Shown here: piece by piece, positions 1-10,209 of the stretch
Layout: every line of letters begins with the position of its first letter
Position numbering within the stretch: the first letter of the stretch is position 1
NCBI GenBank assembly: GCA_019689555.1
Contig: JADGHE010000033.1
Coordinates: 1 to 36,379 of the forward strand
DNA from: Variibacter sp.
GTDB taxonomy: Bacteria; Pseudomonadota; Alphaproteobacteria; Rhizobiales; Xanthobacteraceae
DNA length: 36,379 nucleotides
Direction: 5' to 3'
Translations under genes and position numbers: made by a program
The notes under the pieces: model-generated
The model's input: the letters and a program-made list of their open reading frames with translations, nothing else
What the model was told of the DNA's origin: nothing
The model's database searches: none

Positions 1-1
1 G

Positions 2-1204
2 CCACCGGCCGCAGCCCAGCCCGCCCAGCCACCGGCGGCCCAGGGTGCGCCGGAGCGCCGCCCGTCACCCCTCGTCGCGCCGGCAGCGCCCGCTCAGCCT
101 CAGCCGCCGGCCGCCCAGGGCGGGCCGGGGCGCGCGCAACCCCTCGTCGCGCCCGTGGCGCCCCCTCAGCCGCAACCGCCCGCGGGCCAGGGCGGCACAC
201 CTTCCGCGCCCGCCGCGGCCGCGGGGCCGAACGGCGGCCCGGCCGGCATCACCGAACCCGTGCGCGGGCCGCGCGACGCGCGCGAATTCATCCGCCGGGA
301 CGATCAGCCCGGGCGGCGGCTCGACGACATCCGCGAGGAGCGCCGCGAAATCCGCGAAGGCGACCGCTTGGTCATTCGCGAGCCGGGGCGCCTGATCATT
401 CGCGAGGGCGACCGCACCATCATCCGCCACAACGAGGCCGAGCGGTTCGCGATCGACGCGCGCGACGTGCGCACCGAACGCCGCGGGAACCGGAACATCA
501 CCATCGTCGAGCGGCCGAACGGGGTGCGCATCGTCACCGTGACGGACGACGAGGGGCGCTTGATCCGCCGCGTCCGCCGCGAGCCGAGCGGCCGCGAGAT
601 CGTCATCATCGACAATTCCTTCGGATACGAGCGGCCCGACGCCTATTACGTCGACATTCCGCCGCCGGTCGTGCGCATTCCGCGCGAGCGCTACATCGTC
701 GAGGCGGAGCGCGCGACCTTCGCCGACGTCTACGGCGTGCTCACCGCCCCGCCGGTTCAGCACATCGAGCGGCGCTACACGCTCGACCAGGTGCGCTACA
801 GCCATCCCCTGCGCGAGTACATGCCGCGCGTCGACCTCGACATAACCTTCGACACCGGCTCGTGGCAGATCACGCCCGACCAGTTCGACCGGCTCGCCGT
901 GATCGCCGACGCGATCAACCGCGCCATCGCGAGCAATCCGCGCGAGGTCTTCCTGATCGAGGGTCACACCGACGCGGTGGGATCGGATGTCGACAACCTC
1001 TCGCTCTCGGACCGGCGCGCGGAGGCGGTGGCGGTCGCGCTCACGGAGCGCTTTCAGGTTCCGGCCGAAAACCTCGTCACGCAGGGCTACGGCGAGCAGT
1101 ATCTGAAGGTGCCGACGCAGGAGCCCGAGCGGGCGAACCGCCGCGTCGCGGTGCGACGCATCACGCCGCTCATCGAGCAATCCAGCCGCCAAGGCGACCG
1201 CTGA
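2..1204 (+). CDS. OmpA-family protein, 5' end outside the window (partial)
   Basis: The frame is open from base 2, so the start and any signal peptide lie upstream. The visible part begins with a Pro/Gln/Ala-rich region containing two clear 24-residue repeats (core PLVAPxAPxQPQPPAxQGG, starting at bases 68 and 140) and a weaker copy before them. A charged middle region rich in Ile, Arg and Glu follows (REGDRLVIRE, REGDRTIIRH). The C-terminal ~110 residues are an OmpA-like peptidoglycan-binding domain: IEGHTDAVGS, then LSLSDRRAEAVAVAL, then GYGE and ANRRV. In this family the domain binds meso-diaminopimelate of peptidoglycan. Inferred role: anchoring an envelope protein to the cell wall, with the Pro/Gln stretch as an extended linker. 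It converges with argG. Confidence 0.88.
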   Translation, partial: PPAAAQPAQPPAAQGAPERRPSPLVAPAAPAQPQPPAAQGGPGRAQPLVAPVAPPQPQPPAGQGGTPSAPAAAAGPNGGPAGITEPVRGPRDAREFIRRDDQPGRRLDDIREERREIREGDRLVIREPGRLIIREGDRTIIRHNEAERFAIDARDVRTERRGNRNITIVERPNGVRIVTVTDDEGRLIRRVRREPSGREIVIIDNSFGYERPDAYYVDIPPPVVRIPRERYIVEAERATFADVYGVLTAPPVQHIERRYTLDQVRYSHPLREYMPRVDLDITFDTGSWQITPDQFDRLAVIADAINRAIASNPREVFLIEGHTDAVGSDVDNLSLSDRRAEAVAVALTERFQVPAENLVTQGYGEQYLKVPTQEPERANRRVAVRRITPLIEQSSRQGDR

Positions 1205-1223
1205 CTCAGGGCAACGTCGATTT

Positions 1224-1248
1224 GGCGCCCGGCGTCGCGCCGGGCGCC
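1224..1248 (+). terminator. Hairpin between convergent ompA-like gene and argG
   Basis: A perfect 11-bp inverted repeat (1224-1234 with 1238-1248, loop TCG) starts 20 bases after the OmpA-type gene's stop and is followed by GTTTCTT. Its position between two convergent genes suggests transcription termination for the plus-strand gene and possibly for argG. The U-tract is short, so this is a probable rather than certain intrinsic terminator. Confidence 0.6.
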
Positions 1249-1267
1249 GTTTCTTACAGCCCGTTCC

Positions 1268-2500
1268 TTACAGTCCGAGCTTCCGCCGGCGCTGGCCCAG
1301 CGTGCGCAGGCGCAGCGCGTTGAGGCGGATGAAGCCCGCGGCGTCGCGCTGGTCGTAGGCGACCGCGCCTTCCTCGAACGTGACCAAATCCTGATCGTAG
1401 AGCGAATACGGGCTCTCGCGGCCCACCACCGCGACATTGCCCTTGTAGAGCTTGAGGCGCACGCGGCCCGTGACGAACTCCTGCGACTTGTCGATCGCCG
1501 CCTGCAGCATTTCGCGTTCGGGGGCGAACCAGAAGCCGTTGTAGATGAGCTCCGCATAGCGCGGCATCAGCTCGTCCTTGAGGTGGGCCGCCCCGCGATC
1601 GAGCGTGATCTGCTCGATGCCGCGATGCGCGGCCAAAAGGATCGTGCCGCCCGGCGTCTCGTACATGCCGCGCGACTTCATGCCGACGAAGCGGTTCTCG
1701 ACGAGGTCGAGCCGGCCGATCCCGTTGGCGCGGCCGAGTTCGTTGAGGCGCGCGAGCAACGCGGCCGGAGACAGCTTCTGGCCGTCGACGGCCACCGGGT
1801 CGCCGCGCTCGAAATCGATCGTGATGTAGGTCGGCCTGTCGGGCGCCTGCTCCGGATCGACCGTGCGCGAGTAAACGTAATCGGGGACTTCCTGCGCCGG
1901 ATCCTCCAGCACCTTGCCTTCGGAGGAGGTGTGCAGGAGGTTGGCGTCGGTCGAGAACGGCGCCTCGCCGCGCCTGTCCTTGGCGATCGGGATCTGGTGC
2001 TGCTCGGCGAACTCGATCAGCTTCGTGCGCGACGTGAGGTCCCATTCGCGCCACGGCGCGATCACCTTCACGTCCGGCTTGAGCGCGTAATAGGTGAGCT
2101 CGAAGCGGACCTGGTCGTTGCCCTTGCCGGTCGCGCCGTGGGCCACGGCGTCGGCGCCGGTCTTTTCCGCGATCTCGATCTGCTTCTTGGCGATGAGCGG
2201 CCGCGCGATCGAGGTGCCGAGCAGATAAAGCCCCTCGTACTGCGCATTGGCGCGGAACATCGGAAACACGTAGTCGCGGACGAACTCCTCGCGCAGGTCT
2301 TCGATGAAGATGTTCTCGGGCTTGATGCCGAGGAGCAGCGCCTTCTGCCGCGCGGGCTCCAGCTCCTCGCCCTGGCCGAGATCGGCCGTGAAGGTGACGA
2401 CCTCGCATCCATAGGTGGTTTGCAGCCATTTCAGAATGATGGAGGTGTCAAGGCCGCCCGAATAGGCCAGCACCACTTTCTTGACGTCGCCTTTGGCCAT
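1268..2500 (-). CDS. argG: Argininosuccinate synthase
   Basis: This 410-residue protein joins citrulline and aspartate using ATP to give argininosuccinate, the penultimate step of arginine synthesis, in the cytoplasm. The N-terminus carries the ATP-pyrophosphatase P-loop AYSGGLDTS (residues 12-20). Further along are [13 protein letters not shown] and the [16 protein letters not shown] region typical of the enzyme. Length matches the family. ATG at 2500 begins the conserved N-terminus directly; the Shine-Dalgarno is weak (AGGAAAG about 11-14 bases upstream). The gene stands alone, away from argD-argF at 14-16 kb, and has its own candidate promoter at 2587-2614. Confidence 0.97.
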   Translation of the reverse strand: MAKGDVKKVVLAYSGGLDTSIILKWLQTTYGCEVVTFTADLGQGEELEPARQKALLLGIKPENIFIEDLREEFVRDYVFPMFRANAQYEGLYLLGTSIARPLIAKKQIEIAEKTGADAVAHGATGKGNDQVRFELTYYALKPDVKVIAPWREWDLTSRTKLIEFAEQHQIPIAKDRRGEAPFSTDANLLHTSSEGKVLEDPAQEVPDYVYSRTVDPEQAPDRPTYITIDFERGDPVAVDGQKLSPAALLARLNELGRANGIGRLDLVENRFVGMKSRGMYETPGGTILLAAHRGIEQITLDRGAAHLKDELMPRYAELIYNGFWFAPEREMLQAAIDKSQEFVTGRVRLKLYKGNVAVVGRESPYSLYDQDLVTFEEGAVAYDQRDAAGFIRLNALRLRTLGQRRRKLGL

Positions 2501-2586
2501 GCGCCGGCTCTTTCCTGCACAGATCGATCGTCCAGACTGGCCGTTTGCACGGCATCCGGAGACTTGAGGGGATTGAAGCGGCGCGG

Positions 2587-2614
2587 ACTATAGGGCGGAT
2601 GGCCGCCCATGCAA
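2587..2614 (-). promoter_or_regulatory. Candidate argG promoter with a palindromic spacer
   Basis: On the minus strand TTGCAT (2609-2614), a 16-base spacer and TATAGT (2587-2592) resemble a housekeeping sigma promoter about 90 bases upstream of argG. The spacer is itself a perfect inverted repeat, GGGCGG-4-CCGCCC (2593-2608). The -10 match is 5 of 6; the -35 is weak. No transcript data. Confidence 0.4.
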
Positions 2615-2729
2615 GCGCCCGATCGGCGGGGATCGGCCGGACGGGCTCAAAGCCGCGCCGGGGCGGCCGGCCCCCGCCCGAGGGACCCTTCGCGCGGCGC
2701 AGAGCGCGCGGGCGCCGCCCCGCGGCCCC

Positions 2730-4208
2730 TCAGCGCTCGCCGCGCTCCGCCATCTGCTGCGCGCCGATCGTGACGGTCCAGACGAAGCCCTCGGGCTGGA
2801 AGTCGAGGGTCGCCTCGCCGTCGAGCGCGGCCCCGGTGCGCCGCAGCACCACGAGCCCGAACCCTTCGCGCCGCGGCCGGCGCACGCGCGGGCCGCCGCG
2901 CTCCACCCAGCTCAGCCGCAGGCCGCGGTCGTTCTCGAGGCGCGCCCACGAGATCGCGACCGAGCCGGCGGAAACCGACAGCGCGCCGTGCTTGGCGGCA
3001 TTGGTCGCGAGCTCGTGCAGCGCAAGCCCCAGCGACTGCATGGCCGGCGGCTTGAGAAAGACCGGCGGGCCGTGCGCGGACAGCTTGGCGCCGTCGAACC
3101 CGCCGAAAGGGGCGAGCTGAACGCGGATAAGATCGTCGAGATTGGCGCCCTTCCAGTCATGCTGCACCAGAAGGTCGTGGCAATAGGCGAGCGCCTGCAC
3201 GCAGCCCGAGAAGCGCGTCTCGAAGGCGGCGAGGCTGTTGCTCTGCCGGATGATCTGGCGCGCCAGCGCCTGCACCACGGCGAGAACGTTTTTCGTTCGA
3301 TGGGAGAGCTCGCGCAGCGTGAAGTCGAGGTGCTCCTCGTAGCGCCTGCGCTCGGTCATGTCCCGGTGCACGGCGGCGAGGCCCACGATGCGCCCGTCCT
3401 CGGCGCGGATCGGCGAGCTCGAAATGCCCACCGGAATGAGCCGGCCGCTTTTGTGGCGGCGTTCGGTTTCGAGATAGACGTGCTCGCCGCGAATGATCCG
3501 CTCCGACAGAGCGTCGACTTCCTCGCGCAGATGATCGGGCGCGAGGATGCCGACCGGCCGGCCGATCGCCTCCTCCTTCGTGTAGCCGTAGAGCCGTCTT
3601 GCGCCTTCGTTCCATGTCTGGATGATGCGGTTCGCGTCGGCGCTGAAGATCGCGTCGCTCGAGGCCATGACGACCGAGGCGAGCAGCGCATTCGATTCTT
3701 CGGCGCGCTTGCGCGCCGTGATGTCCACGACGAGGCCGATCGTGCGCGCGGGCGCGCGGCCGGTCTCAGTCTCGGCGAAGAAGGTTTTGCCGCGCAGCAG
3801 GATCCAGGCCGGCGTCCCGTCGAGCCGCGTGACCTCGTGCTCGTCCTCGTATTCGCCGTCGCCCCCCGGCGCGAGCGACTGTTTGAGCTTTTCGCGCATG
3901 CGCTCCCGCTGGGATTCGGAAAGGATGCGCTCGAGCAGCGTGTTGTCGGTGGAGATGTCCATGCCCTCCGGCACGCGCAGCAGCGCGCGCAATTCCGGCG
4001 ACCAGTAGCGCCGTCGGGCCAGCCAATCGATCTCGAACAGGCCGAAGCCCGTCACCCTGCCGACGAGCCGCAGCCGCTCCTCGCCTCCGAGCGGCGCGGG
4101 CTCCGCGGCCCGCGCAAGGTCAAGCGCCGCTGCGCCCTCCGCGTTGTCGCCGCGGCCGGGCGCCGTGTCCCGCGGCACGCGGTTTTCGGGCCCGGAGTCG
4201 TTGGTCAT
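2730..4208 (-). CDS. PAS-domain sensor histidine kinase, HWE family
   Basis: This soluble sensor kinase has two PAS domains and a HWE-type kinase core, 492 residues from the chosen start. PAS 1 spans about 47-165, PAS 2 about 177-287 (NRIIQTWNEGARRLYGYTKEEAIG). The H-box is LSHRTKNVLAVVQALA with the probable phospho-acceptor His283. The N-box LALHELATNAAKHGALS has His398 and Asn403. The WxE motif is SWVERGGP (Trp434, Glu436). His in the N-box plus WxE define the HWE family, which in alphaproteobacteria often feeds the general stress response. There is no transmembrane segment and no adjacent response regulator, so it is an orphan kinase. ATG 4208 is chosen because GGGAG sits 5 bases upstream; the frame is open to 4442, but the extra 78 residues are low-complexity. 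Confidence 0.88.
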   Translation of the reverse strand: MTNDSGPENRVPRDTAPGRGDNAEGAAALDLARAAEPAPLGGEERLRLVGRVTGFGLFEIDWLARRRYWSPELRALLRVPEGMDISTDNTLLERILSESQRERMREKLKQSLAPGGDGEYEDEHEVTRLDGTPAWILLRGKTFFAETETGRAPARTIGLVVDITARKRAEESNALLASVVMASSDAIFSADANRIIQTWNEGARRLYGYTKEEAIGRPVGILAPDHLREEVDALSERIIRGEHVYLETERRHKSGRLIPVGISSSPIRAEDGRIVGLAAVHRDMTERRRYEEHLDFTLRELSHRTKNVLAVVQALARQIIRQSNSLAAFETRFSGCVQALAYCHDLLVQHDWKGANLDDLIRVQLAPFGGFDGAKLSAHGPPVFLKPPAMQSLGLALHELATNAAKHGALSVSAGSVAISWARLENDRGLRLSWVERGGPRVRRPRREGFGLVVLRRTGAALDGEATLDFQPEGFVWTVTIGAQQMAERGER

Positions 4209-4538
4209 GCCGTCTCCCATCGCACCCCGGTCTCCTGCCGCAGGCGCGCCGCCTCCCGCGTCACGCGCGCCGGCACGGCTCGCGCCGGAGGCTGCGGCCT
4301 TCGCGCGAACATCGGCACCACTCCGCCCTGCCCCGCACCGCGGCGGCGGGGCTTGAGGCTCGTCTGCGACCGGTAAAACGTTGCGCTTCGCACCCTTCGA
4401 TGTCGATCTCCGAACATTATCGACATAGGCATGGTGCGCCAAACGTCAAAATGCCGGGCGGCCGGACACTGCACGCCCCGTGGCCACCTGAGGCCACGGG
4501 CGCGCCCGCCGCCTCGGCCGATGGGATGGGCTGCCAGC
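4209..4538. other. Intergenic region between OsmC-like gene and HWE kinase
   Basis: There is no convincing gene in these 330 bases. The kinase frame stays open to 4442 but encodes an Ala/Gly/Arg-rich stretch without domain character. On the minus strand a GATAAT at 4416-4421 could be a -10 element, with a poor TTGGCG 15 bases upstream. I found no GGAAC-N16/17-CGTT motif of EcfG-dependent general stress promoters. Confidence 0.4.
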
Positions 4539-5726
4539 CTAGGCCGCGCGCCCGATCTCCGCGCCGTTGTGCACGACCCGCACCTTGGGGGCGATCGGCG
4601 CCTTGGCGGCGGCGTGCAGATAGCACGTGCGCGCCGCGACCGTGAGCAGCTGCAAGTGCAGCTCCTCCGGCGCGTCGCCGTTGAGGAAGAGGTGCGTGTC
4701 GATCGGCTCCGCCACCGCCTTTGCGCCGGCTGCATAGGGGTTGAACTGCACGAGCCGCACGCCGCTGATCGGCAGCTTCATGTTCTCGATGTAGCGCGCG
4801 AGCTGCGTCATGTAGCAGAACGCGATGCCGGCCGAGAGCAGAGCGAGGCCGGACGGCGCGACCGCGGCGTTGGCGGCGTCCGCGACGAGGCGGAAATGGC
4901 TCGCGCCCGGCAGGCCGAGCCACGTATCCACCGCGTAGAGACCGTCCGCATCGAGCGGCCGGCCGACGCCGTAGATGTCGCGCACGACGCGCCCGGACGC
5001 GGTCGCGGGCGCAAGCTGCGGCGCGCCCGCCTCCTGCTCGCCGGTCTTGACGATCAGATCGCGGCGCGCCTCGGCGCCGGCGAGCGGGCGGGGCGCGCTC
5101 GCATAGACGCGGTAGGGATCGGCCGCATCGCCCGCCTGAGAGTTCGGCACGCCGGTGACGACACGCCGGCGGCCGTTGATGTAGAGCGCAAAGGTGTTCG
5201 CGGTGAGCGCCTGGCGCTGCAGCGCCACTGCGGGCGAGGCGTCGAGGGCGGCGGCGACCAGCGCGTCGACCGCGTCGCGGTTCGCGTTCGAGCGCACGCG
5301 CACCTCGATATCGCTCGGCTCGGCATGGCCTTCGCCGGTGCCGTGAATGAACGATCCGGTGAGCCAGTAGTGGTTCACGAGCCTGATCTCGAGCTCATCG
5401 AGAACGACGCCGCGCTGCGGCGCGAGCGCCCGGATGCGCTGATAGAGATCCGCCTGCATGCCGGCGTTGAAGAAGCCGAGCGGGAACGGCGCAAGGTCCG
5501 TGCCGCGCAGCTGCTTGCCCTCGTCGGAAGTCAGGCGCCAGGCATGGCCGCCGGCGCCGTCCGTGACCACCGCCTCCTTCTGGTGACCCGCCATCTGCCG
5601 GGCTTCGACCTTGATGACATCCCGCCCCTCGAGATCGAGAAGACCGGAGCGGCGAGCGCCCTCGCGGAACTTGAACGCAAGCGGATCGCCGTAGCGGTCG
5701 ATGGTGTCGGTGGTCGTCGAATCCAT
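4539..5726 (-). CDS. Double OsmC-domain protein, first domain degenerate
   Basis: This 395-residue protein has two OsmC/Ohr-like halves. OsmC proteins reduce organic hydroperoxides through two redox cysteines. The C-terminal half keeps both: Cys304 in GIAFCYMTQLARYIE and Cys368 in AARTCYLHAA. In the N-terminal half (about 30-195) the matching helices read FFNAGMQADLY (about 84-95) and ALDASPAVAL (160-169), with no cysteine at either place. The first half may therefore be structural or bind substrate. The pairing with single-domain OsmC is my alignment by eye. ATG 5726 is preferred over ATG 5732 because AAGGGAG lies 8 bases before it. It follows the CHAD gene by 167 bases on the same strand. 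Confidence 0.8.
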   Translation of the reverse strand: MDSTTTDTIDRYGDPLAFKFREGARRSGLLDLEGRDVIKVEARQMAGHQKEAVVTDGAGGHAWRLTSDEGKQLRGTDLAPFPLGFFNAGMQADLYQRIRALAPQRGVVLDELEIRLVNHYWLTGSFIHGTGEGHAEPSDIEVRVRSNANRDAVDALVAAALDASPAVALQRQALTANTFALYINGRRRVVTGVPNSQAGDAADPYRVYASAPRPLAGAEARRDLIVKTGEQEAGAPQLAPATASGRVVRDIYGVGRPLDADGLYAVDTWLGLPGASHFRLVADAANAAVAPSGLALLSAGIAFCYMTQLARYIENMKLPISGVRLVQFNPYAAGAKAVAEPIDTHLFLNGDAPEELHLQLLTVAARTCYLHAAAKAPIAPKVRVVHNGAEIGRAA

Positions 5727-5893
5727 AACCATTGCTCCCTTTTCGGTCTCTGCCGCCCGTGCGCCCGCCCGGCGGACAGATCGGATCGGTGGGCCGATGC
5801 TAGTGCAAGACCGCGCCCAAGGCGACGGGGGCGGGATCGCACGGCGCCGAACGATGCTGGGCCGACCCCGTCGCTGTGGCCGGCCCGTCGCCT

Positions 5894-6790
5894 TCACGAA
5901 GCTCCGCCGCCGCCTTCCCACAGCGCCAGGAGCCGCTCGCGAAAGGCGCGCGGCCTTTCGGCGAAGAGCCTCGCGGCGATGCGCGATGCGACCGCGACAT
6001 GCTCGGCCTGCCGCGCCGCAATGAGCGGCGCGAGGCGCGAGCGCCACGGCGCGAGCGGCTGGCGGGAGCCCGTCAAGCGGCCCAGCACCGCAAGGTCCTG
6101 GCAGGCGCCGAGGTGATCGCGCAGGCGCTGCGCCTCCCCGATCCACAATTTGCCGAGCCGCGGCCACAGCGGCTCGATGAGCTCGATCTGGTAGCGGTGC
6201 ACGACGACGCGCTGGCGCAGTTCGTGCAGGTCCTCCGAATCCGCCTGCGGCCACACGGCAGGGATGGCCCTGCGCGCGCGGCGATACCCTTGGGTCAGCG
6301 CCGCGGCGAGATCCGGAAAGGGCACCGCGTCGAACCGGAAGGTTGGGAGCGCCGCCGCCGCGCCGTCGAGCGCCGTGCGCATGCGCGCCCGCATCGTTTC
6401 CGTCAGGGTGCTCGCCTCGACGGCCTGCCGCATCGCCTCGAGGCGGCCCGCTATGGCGGCAACGGAGCGCGCGGGTGGCGCCGAGCCGCTTTTGCCGAGA
6501 TCGGCGAGCGCGTCGAGCGCCGACTGTCCGTCGCGCGCGGCCGCGAGTTCGCCTGCGAGCGCGCGCGCCTCGGCGCGCAAGCGCCGCGCCTCCGCTCCGA
6601 GCCACGGCTCCACCAGGCGCAGGAAGGCGCGCCAGCGCTTCATCGCCTTGCGGAAATCGTGCACGGCGGCGGCGTCGGACCGGCCCGGCGTGTCGAGCGC
6701 CGCGCGCGCCTCGGCGATGATGGCGGAGGCGAAGGCAGCCAGGGCCTCGCCCACCGACTCCTTCGGACGCACGCCGGCCTTAGCCCCCAT
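5894..6790 (-). CDS. CHAD domain protein
   Basis: CHAD (conserved histidine alpha-helical domain) proteins are helical bundles with conserved basic and His residues that bind inorganic polyphosphate. This 298-residue protein is a stand-alone CHAD. The first hallmark is VHDFRKAMKRWRAFLRL (residues 43-59, His44) and the second, in the C-terminal half, is LHELRQRVVVHRYQIEL, the usual internal repeat. No CYTH or triphosphatase domain is fused. ATG 6790 is preceded by AGGA at 5-base spacing. The gene lies between the LpxO-like gene (104 bases upstream) and the OsmC-like gene. No polyphosphate kinase is visible nearby. Confidence 0.88.
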   Translation of the reverse strand: MGAKAGVRPKESVGEALAAFASAIIAEARAALDTPGRSDAAAVHDFRKAMKRWRAFLRLVEPWLGAEARRLRAEARALAGELAAARDGQSALDALADLGKSGSAPPARSVAAIAGRLEAMRQAVEASTLTETMRARMRTALDGAAAALPTFRFDAVPFPDLAAALTQGYRRARRAIPAVWPQADSEDLHELRQRVVVHRYQIELIEPLWPRLGKLWIGEAQRLRDHLGACQDLAVLGRLTGSRQPLAPWRSRLAPLIAARQAEHVAVASRIAARLFAERPRAFRERLLALWEGGGGAS

Positions 6791-6895
6791 GTCGATCCTA
6801 TGACAGGCGCCTGTGACGGTCAGATGAAACGAACCGTGGGCCGCGCCGCCCGCACCGCGCTCGCGCGCCCGGACGCCCGTCCCTTCCGGCTCGCC

Positions 6896-7678
6896 CTACG
6901 GGTTCCGCAGGGCCTCCGCCTCGGCGTAAAAGCGCTTCTCCCAGGCGCGATGGGCGTCCTGCCCTTCGCGGATGAAGGGCGTAAACAGAGCGAGATTCAT
7001 CAAGAGCCAGTTCACGACATTCGCCGGGAACCGCAGCGGCTTGACGAAATCCACGAACAGCACCACCCGCGTATGGGGCGAATGGTTCCAGGCCTCGTGC
7101 TCGTAGGCGTCGTCGAAGATCAGCACCTCGCCTTCCCGCCAGTGGCACACCTGATTGCCGACGCGAATGCCGATCTTCTCGCGCGGCTCCGGCACGATGA
7201 GGCCGAGATGCAGCCGCAGGACGCCGTTGTAGGGGCCGCGGTGCGGCGGCAGATGCTTGCCGGGCTCGAAGATCGAGAACATCGCGGTCTTGAGGCCCGG
7301 GATCTTCTGCACGATGCGCCAGGTCTCGGGGCACTGCCGGATGTTCTTTTCCGACGGAACCCCGAAGCCCAGCAGCATGAAGGTCTTCCAGTTGCGGTCC
7401 TGGCTGATCGTCGAGACGTCGCTCGCGATCTCGTGAAAGCCGGGCAGCTCGTCCTTGCGCTTGAGCACGTTCTCGAGCTCCGCACGGATCGTCCGCCACT
7501 CGCGCGCAACCTCCTCCGCCCACGGGAAGACGGCGTTGTCGTACACGGGCGGATTGCCGACCTTGGAATATTTCAGATTGAGGCGCTCGGCCCAGGCCAC
7601 GATGCGCATGAAGATGCGGGTCACGAGGCTCGGCCGCACCATCGCCTTGATGCCGGCCGTTTCGAACTTTTGCGTCAT
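6896..7678 (-). CDS. Aspartyl/asparaginyl beta-hydroxylase family dioxygenase, LpxO-like
   Basis: This 260-residue protein belongs to the Fe(II)/2-oxoglutarate dioxygenases that include LpxO, which hydroxylates the secondary acyl chain of lipid A. Core motifs are PPHRGPYNGVLRLHLGL (His146, Arg155, His157), then FDDAYEHEAWNHS (His194) and TRVVLFVDF (Arg204, the likely 2-oxoglutarate-binding Arg). A hydrophobic segment near the C-terminus (VVNWLLMNLALFTPF) could attach it to the inner membrane, as expected for a lipid A enzyme. The specific substrate is inferred. ATG 7678 has GGGAG 8 bases upstream. The frame is open to 7858, but that extension has no family character. Confidence 0.82.
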   Translation of the reverse strand: MTQKFETAGIKAMVRPSLVTRIFMRIVAWAERLNLKYSKVGNPPVYDNAVFPWAEEVAREWRTIRAELENVLKRKDELPGFHEIASDVSTISQDRNWKTFMLLGFGVPSEKNIRQCPETWRIVQKIPGLKTAMFSIFEPGKHLPPHRGPYNGVLRLHLGLIVPEPREKIGIRVGNQVCHWREGEVLIFDDAYEHEAWNHSPHTRVVLFVDFVKPLRFPANVVNWLLMNLALFTPFIREGQDAHRAWEKRFYAEAEALRNP

Positions 7679-7767
7679 CGAGGCGGCTCCCGCCGGGCGA
7701 TTGTCAGCGTCGATCGTCACGGTCCGAACTCCAGCTCGTGGAACGACGTTTCGCGATTGTCCGCGGT

Positions 7768-7801
7768 ACCGGGCGCAAGCGGGTCGCCGCTCGCGCCCGG
7801 T
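7768..7801. repeat. 15-bp inverted repeat (REP-like hairpin 1)
   Basis: Arms 7768-7782 and 7787-7801 pair over 15 bp with one G-T type mismatch, around a GTCG loop. There is no T-run on either side, so it is not a standard terminator. The left arm contains GGCGCAAGCGGG, which recurs in the hairpin at 7876-7901. Confidence 0.65.
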
Positions 7802-7875
7802 GACGGTCATATTCGGACAACGGGCGGAAGACGACAAGGCGCAAGGCGCGATCCTCATTCACTTCCCCCGGCGCA

Positions 7876-7901
7876 AGCGGGCGGGTTCGGCCCCGCCCGC
7901 T
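7876..7901. repeat. 10-bp inverted repeat (REP-like hairpin 2)
   Basis: Arms AGCGGGCGGG (7876-7885) and CCCGCCCGCT (7892-7901) pair perfectly around TTCGGC. The sequence leading into the left arm repeats GGCGCAAGCGGG of hairpin 1, about 98 bases away. It has no T-run. Confidence 0.6.
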
Positions 7902-8033
7902 CACGCATGCAAGGCGAGCCGTTGCGGGGCGTTCGCTGACGACGGGCCGCCGCCGGCGCGGCGCCCTCGCCGGCCGCGACCGCCGACGCCCGGGCAAGAA
8001 AGGCCGTCAACGAAAGTCTCACCGCGGCCCGCC

Positions 8034-8062
8034 TTGTCGCCTCCCGCGCGTCTTCGCATAAT
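8034..8062 (+). promoter_or_regulatory. Candidate acsA promoter
   Basis: TTGTCG (8034-8039), a 17-base spacer and CATAAT (8057-8062) form a good housekeeping-type promoter. Transcription would start near 8069, giving a leader of about 60 bases before the acsA ATG at 8128. Confidence 0.55.
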
Positions 8063-8127
8063 GCAGGCCACATGGATGAGCCTCGCGCGCCGCCGCAAGC
8101 GGCGCTCGGCCGGGAGGAGCTTTGAGA

Positions 8128-10074
<1,947 letters not shown>

Positions 10075-10209
10075 AGCCCCCGCCACGGCCGGACGGGCGA
10101 GCGGGGCGCGCGGCGGATGCCCGCCCCGCCCCGTTCGCATTCGGTGGAGAGGCCGCCGGCCTGGGGCCGACCGCCCCGCCGCGCCGCTTCGCCCCGAAGG
10201 GCGCAGCGT

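Larger units (their letters stand above)
7679..8127. other. Divergent intergenic region, LpxO-like gene / acsA
   Basis: These 449 bases hold no credible gene; the short frames crossing them are Arg/Pro/Ala-rich. They contain the acsA promoter (8034-8062) and two large hairpins (7768-7801, 7876-7901). The hairpins share GGCGCAAGCGGG on the left arm. The first is also flanked by TTGTCCG and CGGACAA, which would extend the structure. Confidence 0.6.

Noticed and set aside
4539-6605. A 688-codon frame extending the OsmC-like protein upstream through the CHAD gene
   Set aside because: The extension is out-of-frame CHAD sequence; a good ribosome binding site marks the start at 5726.
10099-10127. 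An 8-bp stem after acsA considered as terminator
   Set aside because: The loop is 13 bases, there is no T-run, and similar GC-rich stems are frequent in this composition.
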